Source of the DNA: Hoplostethus atlanticus | Taxonomy: Eukaryota; Chordata; Actinopteri; Trachichthyiformes; Trachichthyidae | Direction of reading: 5' to 3' | Assembly: GCA_034670405.1 (NCBI GenBank) | Contig: JAXDDX010000178.1 | Coordinates: forward strand, 124,001-188,000 | Length of the DNA stretch: 64,000 nucleotides | Part shown: positions 1-11,718 of the stretch, one piece after another | How positions within the stretch are numbered: position 1 is the stretch's first letter | Layout: each line of letters begins with the position of its first letter | Position numbers and translations under genes: made by a program | The notes under the pieces: model-generated | Database searches by the model: none | Seen by the model: only the letters and a program-made list of their open reading frames with translations | What the model was told of the DNA's origin: nothing

Positions 1-255
1 GGGCGAGAAGGAGTTTGAATGAGGGGCCTGTTGTGACGCTGTGGGGAGCGGGTGGGCATATTGGAAAGCAGCAGGTGCTCAGCCAATCTGGGAGGCTGCC
101 TCGGCCCCCCGACGCAGACACCTCAAAGGATGGAGGGGGCTCTGATTGGCTGCGGACCAAGACAGGACAGGGGCAGCGACCACGGTGCATTGCCAAGGAC
201 CTAGTCAGAGTGCACCTGGTCTGGGGTCACATGACCGGAGACGTCTCAGACAGAC

Positions 256-257
<2 letters not shown>

Positions 258-314
<57 letters not shown>
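258..314. repeat. (TG)n microsatellite
   Basis: Uninterrupted TG dinucleotide array of about 28 units. Confidence 0.97.
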
Positions 315-315
<1 letters not shown>

Positions 316-1561
316 GTTGCTTTGAAGTCCTTGGTTCTAGCTTGTTTTTGTTGTGACCACATGGGGAGTGGAGGCCCAGCTCCTCCTCTCAGGAGAGGCA
401 GGGGGGAGTGGAGTTGTCTGGTTGCCAGTCGCCCATAGATGGCTGCTTTTCAGCGGAGCTCGGGTGCCTCTTTGTTTTCCAGCTAATTTGATTTTATTCT
501 CACATCTCTAATCTCTCAGGGCAGTCAGTGTTCAGCCTCTTTGCTAATAGAATACCAATCAAACACCCAGCCGCACCGACACAACGCACTCAGCAACCCC
601 CGAGCCAAGAGCGAGCGCCTCTTCATGTGGTGTGTTTTGAGTGTATTTTCAGAGTGTGTACTTGTGAGACCACCGCTTGGCCACCGGAGCCGCCTTCCAT
701 GTCGGTTTCTGAAGCACTGATGGAAGTAAATAAAGCATTTAGAAATCACTGGGAAGCCAGTGTTGTCAAAACACTTAAGCCGGTCTCATTTGTCACGAAA
801 ACACCGGAGCGATGCACTTACACAGCTAATGTGCAAATGTATATTTAATAGAGCTAGATCTGTTACTCTGAACCTTTTTTTTTTAAAAGCATGTTAAACC
901 CTCCAGCTCCCTCAAGACGCTAAATGGGTTTTTGAGGAACAGCCAAGTTCAAGTGCAAGTCAAGGCAGCATGAGGTTCCCATGACTCCCATCTGCACTGA
1001 CAGCTTGAAGCAATGGCGAGAGGATTACACTATCATCGATAATGCAGCGGGACCCTTCAGCGCTGTATGCAAAGGTTATGATATCATGGTGTTTTTGACG
1101 TTGAAAGCATTCATGTCCGTTTTTATCGTCCATCTGCAGAGAATGGACTAGATCAAGGGGTTTATGATGCCTCCTCCCTGATTCTCGGCTCATGGACTTC
1201 TCTTCTTGAGCCCGGATGACCTCCGACTCTGGAGGGCTGTGACCCAGGAAGAGGAAATTACCCAGAGGAAATAGTTACCCTCACCCCGACTGCAGCTGAC
1301 CCCTATCTCTATCATTATTTCCTGCCTCAGCGATAGAATAAAATGATAGAGATATGGGGCGATGGAGGGAACAGAAGAGGGAGATGGAGTGGGACAGTCT
1401 ATTGTTGTGAAATTGTTCGTTTTTCTGTGTCAGGACCAAAATCAATAGGAGATATTGATGTTGAGCTCAATGTTCTCCTGTATCATTGTCGCTTCGTCAC
1501 ATCTCTTTCTCCCTCTCTCTCTCTGTCTTTCTCCCTTTGTTGTGATTTGTGATTTTAAAGG

Positions 1562-1602
<41 letters not shown>

Positions 1603-1746
1603 TCACTTCAGCCTCTTAATGTTCACGTGTCACTCAAGACATTCCTCAGTGTCACTTTGGGATCCACTGAGTCCTCTGTTGCTGCTGTGACCTCCTCTGT
1701 GAAATTCAATGACCCAGTCCTCATTCTGGAATAGGGTTCTCTCTGT

Positions 1747-1753
1747 TGTGTGT

Positions 1754-1811
<58 letters not shown>
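1747..1811. repeat. (TG)n microsatellite, one interruption
   Basis: TG array with a single TA interruption near its left end. It belongs to a cluster of four TG arrays between 1567 and 2197. Confidence 0.95.
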
Positions 1812-1812
<1 letters not shown>

Positions 1813-1917
1813 GGTGAGTGGCAGCCCTTGAGCAGATGGCAGAAGGACACCTCTGTGTCAGCGACAGAGCTCAGCACCATGCCCATCACTCACCTCTGTA
1901 AATAATTAGTGTAGCTG

Positions 1918-1918
<1 letters not shown>

Positions 1919-1958
<40 letters not shown>
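1919..1958. repeat. (TG)n microsatellite
   Basis: Pure TG array of about 20 units, about 110 bp from the previous one. Confidence 0.95.
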
Positions 1959-1959
<1 letters not shown>

Positions 1960-2141
1960 ATGGATAAATGTCTCTTTCTGTTGTTTTCTTCTGCTTGTGA
2001 GAGTGTGCATGTCTGTATGTTAGAGTGTGAATGTGCCTGAGTGAGTGTGTGTGAATATGTGCATGTGTGTGTGTGAATGCCTGTATGTGAAAATGTGTGT
2101 CTGAGTGATAGTGTGCGTGCACATGCATTCATGTGTGTGTC

Positions 2142-2149
<8 letters not shown>

Positions 2150-2197
<48 letters not shown>
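2150..2197. repeat. (TG)n microsatellite
   Basis: Pure TG array of about 24 units. The sequence from 1995 to 2150 before it is a degenerate TG-rich stretch, so 1919-2197 may be one old array broken by substitutions. Confidence 0.95.
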
Positions 2198-2198
<1 letters not shown>

Positions 2199-2555
2199 AT
2201 TTATCTCTCCAAGTTTGTTCCGTTTTGTTACATTGAATCAGCTTTTCATCATCTGTCGTCATTATCTCTTGTCGTCTCTCCGCTAAACTTTTCTTCCACC
2301 CAGAGTTGGAGCATAACAGTGTCACATTTTGAAGACACATCCATTTCTCAACAACACATGTTTATGGCTAAAAATACATATGAAAAATGAAAAAATCACT
2401 CCCTGTTACCAAGATACAGACCTGAGTCAAGCTCTGCAATCTGCAGTAATTACCTTCAACTTGCAATGGCATCATCATTAGCGCCCACACACGCCTGCCT
2501 GTCCATCTAGAGAGTGCACTCTTTCACACTTATATGTGCTTAAATGTGAACGCTG

Positions 2556-2588
<33 letters not shown>

Positions 2589-5479
2589 CAATTAAGTCTG
2601 AAAATCTGAAATGAAATCACAAACACAGGCTAATTTCCTTGGCACCGGCACAGTGAACACACCTCCTCTCATAACCGGCCATTTAGAACGAGTCTGTCAT
2701 TGTCTTAGCAAAAGAAATAATCACTGAGAGAGAGATAAAGACCGAATTACAGAAGAATAGGAGAGAAAAAAAAATGGAGAGAGGGGAGTGGGAGAGTGAT
2801 GAGAAGAGAGAGAGAGAGAGAGAGAGAGACAAAACCCTTGTGAATACAAGTGCTGGATGTATATATCTGTAATCTACTTAATTTTACATGCTGTTTAAAC
2901 AGGCAATCCATTTTTAAACAGAGAGAGAGAGACCCTTCCTCGGCTGGCTCAGACGTAGACACTGAGCAGAGCACTAAAGCCATTACTGTAATGTCACAGT
3001 AAAGCTGCATCAATCATGGATGCCTCGGGATCGGAAAACGTTGTTGCTCTCCATTTGTGCAAAAACAATCTAAAAAACAGCAAAGTGAAGATCTGTTTTC
3101 CTCCGCGTTCTGTCGGTTCTATTGTCTCTGGGAGGCTCAAAGTGAATTTGAACTCTAGATCCGCGGTGGTGACGGGTACGAGCAACTCATGTTTCACAAG
3201 TGGGCTTAAAGAAAAAAAATTGTGGTTTTCTTACTATCTACTGTCTTTACTAGAATTCCTCTGCTGCTTTCGAACCCAGCTAGACGACACATCTTGGCAT
3301 GTGAGGATCAAAGTCACATGACCTTCCTCTCGGTGACATGAATCATTTACCGATGTGTTGGGTGATGTCTGCATTATTTATGAAAATTATTTTTTTGATC
3401 CTTTCAGACAATAACATTGACGTGTAGCAGCCCAGTAGCCTGAAAACTGCTCAGCTAGCCTTGATTTTTATAGGAACTTGAAGAGCATGAAATGGGCCCC
3501 TTATTGCCAAATTAGTCCCAAATGATACAACAAAGCCATGCAATGGAAAATGGCTTGTGCGTAATGGAAACTAGTGGTATGCTGAGGGAAATAAGCGAAT
3601 AACTAAAATTCAGCCTGCTTGTACGCACACCGGCACGACACAAACTCAACAAACTTGAACATGCGCTTGTTTTAGCCACGGTGTAAACTTCCCCCCTGAG
3701 TGAGATGCATGGCTGCAGCGCCCTGCTCCAGGCTCTCCCAGTGGCCCTCTGAGTCCGCCTGGCTAACCGTCGTCCACCGAGGCTCGGAGAGGCGCCGAGC
3801 CCTGACCCCGGGCTGCAGGCCCCGCCCCGGGGCACAGAGCTCAGCTGTGATGCCGGATCACAACCCCGGTCCTCTCGCTGACTCATAACCCACTCCCTTT
3901 GTTTGGATTCGTCTGAAAAATGCATTAGAAAAGCCGCGGGACCGTGCATGGATGTTGCAGGAATGTGAATGGATAAAGACCATATTTCTACCATATTTCA
4001 TATTTTTTCTTTCTCTATCGTTGTGATGTGTCACTTGTTCTTGTACAGTTGTCAAGCAGGCATGATAGAAAAGCGAACAAAGACAACAAGACATAACAAG
4101 TGGAAAAGTGGAGCAGTCACCATATCAACTGTCATTGGGAGTGCAGGTGTGGATAATGGGGCCTTTTGCAAAGGTTGTTACTGTTTCAGCATTTACAGAT
4201 GCCAAGAACTCGTCATACAGCCAATCTACCACTCTGTAGTGGGAAACCTGTGGATTAATAAGTCATTAACCAATTAAAACCAGCCATCTTGGTTTAGTTG
4301 TAGGCCACTTAGCGGTAATAGCATTGGCATTTCACCTGCTGAGTTAGAAAATAACAATTTAGCGTATCATTTTGTGGCTAATACCCGATCCATTATGACC
4401 GCACACGAAGTATGCCGGAAATTGAGCGAGAAAGGACTTTGTTGAATGTTTCTTTGCTGCTGTTGGGGGTTGTTGTTTTTGGCTGATGGGCAGTGTGGTG
4501 TAAACCTCTTCACTCAGCGGGGGAGGAGGTGATTTATGTGTTGTGCAGGAAGGTGGCAACACATCTTGCTGACACAAGTCACCCATCAACAGGAGTTATG
4601 TCCGCCCCAGACACAACGCGAACTTTGAAGGTGGACCAAAGCGATGCACAAAGTAAGCTTGGGTTATTACCTCACACACACACATATACACACACACACA
4701 CACACATACCTCCAGGCAGGTCCCTCCTTCGCTTGCTGTTTGTTCATCTGTTCCTCTTTGCACAGGAAGATAAGTATGCACTACCACAGAGCATAAATAA
4801 ACATGGACACACACAAAGACACACACACAAGCACATGCACACACACACACACACACACACACATACATATATATGCACATGCAACACAAAACAAACAAAC
4901 CACAGCACATTGTAAACGCACTCACACAAGCAAACACAAGTGCCCTCCCTATTTATAACAATCAGCAGGAAGCCCATTTCCATTTCGCTGGGAGGAAATA
5001 TCATAATTAGCAATAAGTGTTTTTGCTTTTTAGCAGATAGTTGGACAATATGGTCCTTATGAATTAACAAGGCCTGCGCTGTTTTTCTTATCAGAAAGAC
5101 ACAGGCTGATGGAATGAATTGTCATGCCAAACAAAGTACGACAGAACGGAATGAAAATGACTTTTTTGTTTTCGCTCGTGCGTTTGTGATAACACGCATG
5201 GATTTGTGGTCACGGTCTTGAAAGGCGTCGGTCTTTCGCCTGAAGTCTTTGAACAGGGTTGTTACATCTTTTTCGCTAATCAAATGACTTTTTCCATGGA
5301 CATGTAGCACCATTTCCATGAGCAATATTTGTCAGAGTCTAAGCTGCAAATGTCACATTACATTGAATAGCTGAATATCTGAAGGAACGGGTCACCTAGG
5401 ACCGATACCGTCAGGACATTTCTGATTTGGGTTTTTATTCCTCGAAGGTAAACGGATCAACACGCAGCCAAGTTTGACA

Positions 5480-5650
5480 TTAAACATTTCACTGTTTGGA
5501 AAAAAAATATTAGCATCAAATTTCCATGACATTTCCCAAACTGTATGCACACGTTCCATTTTCCATAACTTTACCAGGCAACACAACTTTCCAGAAAACA
5601 CCGTTTTTGAATTCCATGACTTCTCCAGGTTTTCCCATGACCGAAGGAGC
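5480..5650. repeat. Possible decayed transposon-derived repeat
   Basis: The stretch contains several diverged copies of a motif like TTCCATGAC (around 5521, 5609 and 5633), alternating with CCAGG-type boxes. I recall this pattern from abundant fish interspersed repeats, but I cannot assign a family or exact ends from this copy alone. No coding capacity is visible. Confidence 0.35.
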
Positions 5651-8315
5651 CCCTGTTTGAATTATTGATCGCAAAGGCATTACAGTCAGTGCCAGCTAGG
5701 CCACAGACACACTGCTGCCTTATAGCTCCAGAGGCAGCATAACAACCAACGCTGCAGCAGCATAGTCCGCGTAACAAAGTTGCCGTTCTGTTTCTTGTTC
5801 GGAGCTCCGAGCCCCAAAGCAGCTGCCTGCCAACTTGGTGATATGCCATCCAAAACTGGCAAAGATGGCTTAGTTGGAATTGGATCACGACCAAAATATC
5901 CTCCCCTTATGAACTACACATGCTCGCAGACCAATACACAGCTGTGCCTGCAAACCCAACTACTACTAGCTACTCGGGGCCGAGTGGGGGTCTCAGTGCA
6001 CTCCCGGCTTAAAGTGAAGTTTGTTGGACTCACCTTAAAGTAATAGCATCATAGTGCACCGAATACCAACGGCGAAATAAGGACATCATTAGTGACCTTT
6101 GGTAATCTGGAGCCAGACAAGGCAGGATGAGGTGGGCAGCCAGGTAAACACACTCCTGCCTTTGCGTCATGTTGCAGTGCGTGCTCAGGGCTACACAGGT
6201 CTGATTAGGAATGGCTCAGTGGCTTTTTCCGTACCAAAAAAAACTACCCATCTCCTCATTTCCTCTCTCTCTCTCTCTCTCTCTGTCACACTGTTTTTCC
6301 TCATCTCTCTCTCCCCCTCCGGTGCTTCTTTCCTTCCCAAGACACCACACTTCGATTTGTGGCTGTTTTTTTTGTGTTGTGTGTGCTATTTGAGTGACTC
6401 ACCTCAGCCAGGTAACTGACATCACCGGGTTCATCAGCATGCTGCAGCCTCACCCCCGTGGTTGCCATGACGTCAGCGTTTCTGTGGAAACTCATCCGTT
6501 GGGGGGGAGGATCAGGGTCAGATTCCCATTCTGCCACAACCATATTACTATTCATCCCATCTATTTGGCACCGAGGGTTTTGTTGAATATTCATTTTGTC
6601 TGTTTTCTGTTCTCATAATGAACAATTACCACTGTTGTTAACTCGCCGTCGATGATAAATAGTCTGAGAGTGTGAAAAGGGGTTTTCGCTCGCCCGCGGG
6701 GCACAGCCGCCTGCTATTGTGGAAATGAAAACCCAAACAGCGGCGAGAGGTGACGAAACACCTGACTGGCTCTCTAATGTGTGTTTAATTGTCCATGCCG
6801 AGCTCATATTGTATCAGAGAGCTGACTACTTCCAGCGAGCAGGGGATTTGAACAGCAAGATTAGTCAGACTGGCAAACCTGTTCCGTGACACACGAGCGG
6901 ACATGGTTTTTATTACACTATCATCACCCCCTCTGAGAGACTTACTCCCGAGAGAGACGTGCTGATGTGCATCCGCAGACAGCCGGCCGTCCCTGATGTC
7001 TCTCTCTCTCTCCCTCTCTCTCTCTACCCACTTGACAGAAAATGTTCCTTGTGATAGTGTGTGGCCCGGTCCGTGTCCCTTGTTCCCATGGTGGAATGTG
7101 CAACGACAGTATCCATCATAATCAACAGCGCTGCCCCTCCCCGTTGCTCACGGTGTTACCTACAAGCAATCAATTAAAAACGAGGGCATTTTCATTATGA
7201 GGTCGAGTAACTCCCTTAGGCATGGCGACATGATTAGATGATTAGATTTGCGGGGCGGCGGCGACACGGGGCACGTGACCTGGGACGGCAGCGGTCCGAA
7301 TCCCCGCGCCAGCTGAGAACATCTGCTCTGCAATAGATATCCATCTCGTCCAATGTTATTTTTCTTAAAACAAGTTGAAAACATCTGCCAGTGGGGTGAG
7401 ATCATTTCACATTACCAGTGCAAATTGACATTTTCTACTAGTGGAGTGGCGAGAAAATTTTCAAAACAGGTGAAACTGCATTCGAAACAAAGTGAAACGA
7501 TCTCACCCAGCAGATCCCCAACTGTTCCAGTGGAGCTGCTCAGTGTTTCCCTGATGCATGTAAATGTGTGTAGCCCTGCCTGAGACTAAATATTACAATA
7601 ATAATTTGTCCTTCAGAATCTTAGATAAAGCTGTTTTATTTTCCACGGACATCCGCCAAGATATCTATCAGGCCGCAGACTCTGGGAGGAAGGATTAGAT
7701 ATTGAATATCTTCTCTGAACAACCCCCGTCTCCCCTTATCAGACCTCGTCTCATACAGCTCAATCACACAGGCACATTCATACACAACTTCTAGTCCCTC
7801 AGAGAAGTGTGTGTGTGCATCCGCCTGAGAACAGACAGGGGGGGAGAAACTACCCTCCACAATATCAATAACTCCTCCCATCAGACAATTTCTCACTGAC
7901 CTCCGTTTGATGGTAAAAGACATATAAGATCTTTTCTCTGTAATAAGATTTGGTCCCAGACGTAAATGAAAGACACACACACACACACACACACACACCC
8001 AGACAATATGAAAGCTAACACTCACACATTTTAATTAGCAGCACTCTATTCCACAGTGCAGAAAGCACTAAACCGTGGGCTAATTAATCTCCACAGTCTG
8101 TGTTTTCATTGCTAAACCACCTTAGGGAGAGGCCCAGGTTGGTCTCTACTCGGTTGAGTTTATCTGCCGGGAAACAGGAAACAATAAAGTTGAAAATCTT
8201 AAGCGGTAACAGGGGAAAGGTCCTCAGATTAATATGCTGCTGAAGTCATTTGGTGATGGTCAATTCCCACACCACCAATGTGGAATGCCAACCGTTATCG
8301 GCGATATTGCCTTTC

Positions 8316-8316
<1 letters not shown>

Positions 8317-8379
<63 letters not shown>
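8317..8379. repeat. (TG)n microsatellite
   Basis: TG array of about 31 units with one CG step near the left end. Confidence 0.95.
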
Positions 8380-8380
<1 letters not shown>

Positions 8381-8481
8381 CAATTTGGTCACACACTGCT
8401 TCTCATTACAAATCATCTCATGACTGTATGCAATTTGTGCCTCTGCTCTGTAGCCTTTTGTCAGCTGGCAGGCTGAGTACT

Positions 8482-8482
8482 G

Positions 8483-8516
<34 letters not shown>
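8482..8516. repeat. (CT)n microsatellite
   Basis: CT array with one CTGT interruption, close to a further short TG array near 8530-8547. Confidence 0.9.
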
Positions 8517-9844
8517 CACCATTCCTTCTGTGTGTGTGTGTGTGTGTCTCTGTCTCTCTCCCAGCCATTCCTGAGGACACAACCCCATGCATAGTATCTG
8601 CAAATTGTAATTGGCCACGGACGTCTGTGACCACGTGTTTCCTGGAGCGGATGACGTCAGCTCTGAGATGACTGGGCTCTCTGTACTCGTGGGAGCGGTG
8701 GGTAATGGCATAAGAGGGGAGGGGAAACTCAAGCATGCGGGAGCAGAGCGTGAACCCACGCGAAGGTACTTCTAATCCTCCCGGCGTCTTGGCGGTAAAG
8801 GGCAAATGGCTGATCTGATTGCTGAAATAAAGGCTAAGACACCCCGCAGTAATAAACCCCGCCGGTGAGTGGGTACGGATTGTCAAGATAAACTCCGGCG
8901 CAAGTGAAAATTCACGAACAATGCAGATCTTCATCTTCACAAGATATGCATGTCTGTATCTGTGTCTGGATGACTGCTTTATTTGATGGATATGCAGGCT
9001 GATGGAGAAATGCAGGCCAATGCAGCTGAGATGATGCTACCCAAACAGCCCCCCCAGTTAAAGGCACACACAACACTAATCCTCTTAAGTGTCAGTCTGA
9101 ACTGTAGGGGCGCAGCAGGTCTTGTGCCCCCCGCTGTGGGTGCCAGCCTCATTTCCACTGCTCATTTCCTGCCCTGGTCAACCCCCAGTCCCAGCTCATG
9201 TGTCCCGCCTCCTTCTTTCCACTTATTACTCCCCCCGGACACTTCCCCTTCTTCGGGGGGCCACTCCTTGCCTGTTGTTAGCCTATCTCTCTTATCTCTG
9301 TCTCTCCACCAATTTCTCTGTCATTTCATCCATCATTTGTGCTCATGGTTTTGAATGCTTGTGTGGCGAGGCTTAGCTGTCGGGCAGCACTGGCAGGTAC
9401 AAAGGAAATGCATTCAGCCGCTGCCAGAGTGCTGTGACTTTCTGTAGAGGAGCTGTCCACTGGAGCAGCAAAACACCAACATAACATTTGTAATGTCAGA
9501 TAGAAGGAAAAGGCCGCTGCCAGACATCCAGACTGACCGATAGGCCGAGGATAAAAGGTCCAGAGTCCCACTGGACGACAAAATTGGAAAGAGCATCCGC
9601 ACTAGATCACTGCTCTCGTCCCGCTGGATTGCAATTCAAGTCATTTGTGCAAACTGAGAGGTCTGCGTTTTACTTTGAAAGGCTGACTCATTCCTAGGGC
9701 AGCGGCCCCCTGTTTCCTGTAACCTTGGAAACGGGCAGTTGATACTGGTGGGCGTGGCAGTAGCAGGTCAGTAGAGGAAACCAGACACGGATAAGCACAC
9801 GGATGTGGACACTCACCTGAGCCATTAATGAGACAACTGGCCCA

Positions 9845-9874
9845 CAGTCTGTAACAGTCTGTAACAGTCTGTAA
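9845..9874. repeat. Triple tandem decamer
   Basis: Three perfect head-to-tail copies of CAGTCTGTAA, just beyond the likely 3' end of rnd2. Confidence 0.85.
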
Positions 9875-9962
9875 ATGACACCAGCGACGCCATTTGAAAA
9901 ATACAATTTGGAAACAAACTTCAGCCGGAAATTCTCCTCTCCCTATGCAGTCAAGCTGTTGC

Positions 9963-9968
9963 TTTATT
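9963..9968 (-). terminator. rnd2: Candidate rnd2 poly(A) signal (AATAAA)
   Basis: Reading the minus strand down from the rnd2 stop codon, this is the first canonical AATAAA I find, about 770 nt past the stop. A GT-rich stretch follows near 9915-9935, as expected downstream of a cleavage site. The actual 3' end is inferred. Confidence 0.5.
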
Positions 9969-10735
9969 TGAGACTCATTAAGTGAAAATACAGCAAAATA
10001 GCCCTAACATTTTACCATTATATTTTCCACAAAGAAACATCTTTTAAAATAGTGACAACAGCAGTAACTTCAGTGAATCAAGGTGACACAGTTGGAGTTG
10101 ACGAGAAAGAAAAAGGGTTAAATTAAAAAGAAAAAAAAAGAGATATGTAGTGAAAAGCACCTTCACAATAATAATTTCAATCCCCGTTACCAAAAGCTAT
10201 TTCCAACTCTTGGCTTCCCTAGTTCAGTTTGTCCCATCATACACCTGTTCATCCCTTTTCCGCATTCCTGCAACAGGAAGCAACTTCAGAACACACAGCG
10301 AGGCGCCATGTCCGCTGAGCGACAACCAGCTTCATCCAACATGGTCCCCGCGTCCACTTCGCTCTCTTCAACATGGCCGCCGTGCCCCCCCCCCCCCCTC
10401 TTGTTAGAGAGGCTTCTCCCCGTTAACACCCAGGACTATACTGCACTTCCTCTATCACAGCTTCCTCACGTCCAGGCGGTCAGTCCAACTCGCCATCATT
10501 TCAAAACAACACAAATATGTAAACAGCTCAGAAAATATGGGCGCGCACACAAAAAAAAAAAATCCGAAAGCATTTGTTTCCACAATGCAGTGTTTCTTTT
10601 CTCCTTATCCCCCAGCAGTGCAAAAAAATAAGAATAAGAGGGGAAAAAAACAACAAAAACAAAAACAATAAATAGAGTTCCTCTGTTATATATTTCTGTG
10701 TTTATGTATATATATATATTTATAATGATGGGTCT
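9969..10735 (-). other. rnd2: Probable rnd2 3' UTR
   Basis: Noncoding sequence between the rnd2 stop codon and the candidate AATAAA. On the plus strand it holds a C run (10387-10398), short A runs and an AT dinucleotide patch near 10706-10722. In the mRNA these become a G run, U-rich stretches and a UA-rich patch. Its extent depends on the poly(A) signal chosen. Confidence 0.5.
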
Positions 10736-11005
10736 CTACATGAGTACACAGCTCTTGGCCCGGTCCTTCCTAATGGCCGGGGCGGGGTCCAATTGCTCAG
10801 TCCGGCCCGGTAGGGGCGGCAGGGGGAGCTGCGACACTCGCTTCAGGCCCCTGCGGGAGCTGCTGCGTTTTAGCTGGGGCTTGTGCGGCCGTCGCACCGA
10901 CGCCAGCGTGGTGATGTGGAACACGTCCCGAACGCTGTTCTCCGACACCTTGGAGGTGCACTCGACGTACGCCACCGCCCCCATCTGTCGAGCTATCGTG
11001 CTGCC
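10736..11005 (-). CDS. rnd2: rnd2 coding exon 5 (C-terminus and CAAX box)
   Basis: The exon follows a TTTTGCAG acceptor and encodes residues 146-234 plus a TAG stop. It carries the G5-like ECTSK motif, the last GTPase helix, a basic Ser/Arg-rich tail and CVLM. Methionine in the last position favours farnesylation. The tail has a proline-rich insert (PLPPLPG) that I do not recall in mammalian RND2. Confidence 0.97.
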   Translation of the reverse strand, partial: GSTIARQMGAVAYVECTSKVSENSVRDVFHITTLASVRRPHKPQLKRSSSRRGLKRVSQLPLPPLPGRTEQLDPAPAIRKDRAKSCVLM

Positions 11006-11686
11006 CTGCAAAACAACGAGAGAGGGGAATTACATCATCGTCACCGCCATCGTCTTGTAGATGCTGTTTTCCTTTTTCGTCTTCTGCTCCGCGTCTGTTT
11101 CGCTGATAGAAGAATGCTGTTCCTGCCTAGACTCCAGCAACAAATCACTGACCTCGACAGAGCAATGTCAGACCACTACTTTAGACTGTGTCACAGTGTT
11201 GTTTTGTTTTGTCTCCTGTCCTCGGGCTTTTACTAGTCCTGTCAGACACTTGAGGTGCTGTGTGAGCGCCTTACAAATAACCCTCAAATTCCAAGACACT
11301 GCAGCGCATCTCGCCATAAGCAGCGCTACATTACAGCGAAAGGACTAAAAGGCCCGCGAGAGAGAGGGGCAGCGGCCGGGAGATCGAGATGTTGATCTGA
11401 ACATGTCTGGAGACAAATGAAGCTCCTCCATCTCAGGCATGAATAATGTAGATGCTCTGTCTGGCTCTGAGTTGAAACGAAGCAGCGCAGAGCCCACCGG
11501 GCCAGTGCCGACATCGCCTATGCAGCTATGTACAACAAAAACTCCACCTGAACTCCGCCAGCACCACGGATCACCCCAGAGTAACGTTACAATACGCCCC
11601 GTTAACTGAGGCTGTAAAGTGTTTTCTCGAGATGAAATCAGAGAGCCAAATTTAATTTTGAAAAATCCCCCCCTTGGCCCTCCCTC

Positions 11687-11718
<32 letters not shown>

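Larger units (their letters stand above)
1..9962. other. Noncoding region downstream of rnd2, microsatellite-rich
   Basis: No open reading frame here resembles a known protein on either strand, and none shows exon-like splice borders with a recognisable domain. The longest frames are chance frames or translations of TG/CA repeats (Cys-Val or Thr-His runs). Visible contents are several long TG arrays (258-314 and four more between 1567 and 2197), AC and GA arrays near 2558-2830, TG and CT arrays at 8317-8516, a short decamer triplication at 9845-9874, and a possible decayed transposon fragment at 5480-5650. Exons of an unrecognised gene or conserved noncoding elements cannot be excluded without alignment. 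Confidence 0.6.

Noticed and set aside
3512-3994. 160-codon minus-strand frame
   Set aside because: No recognisable domain, biased composition and no splice or start context. Treated as chance.
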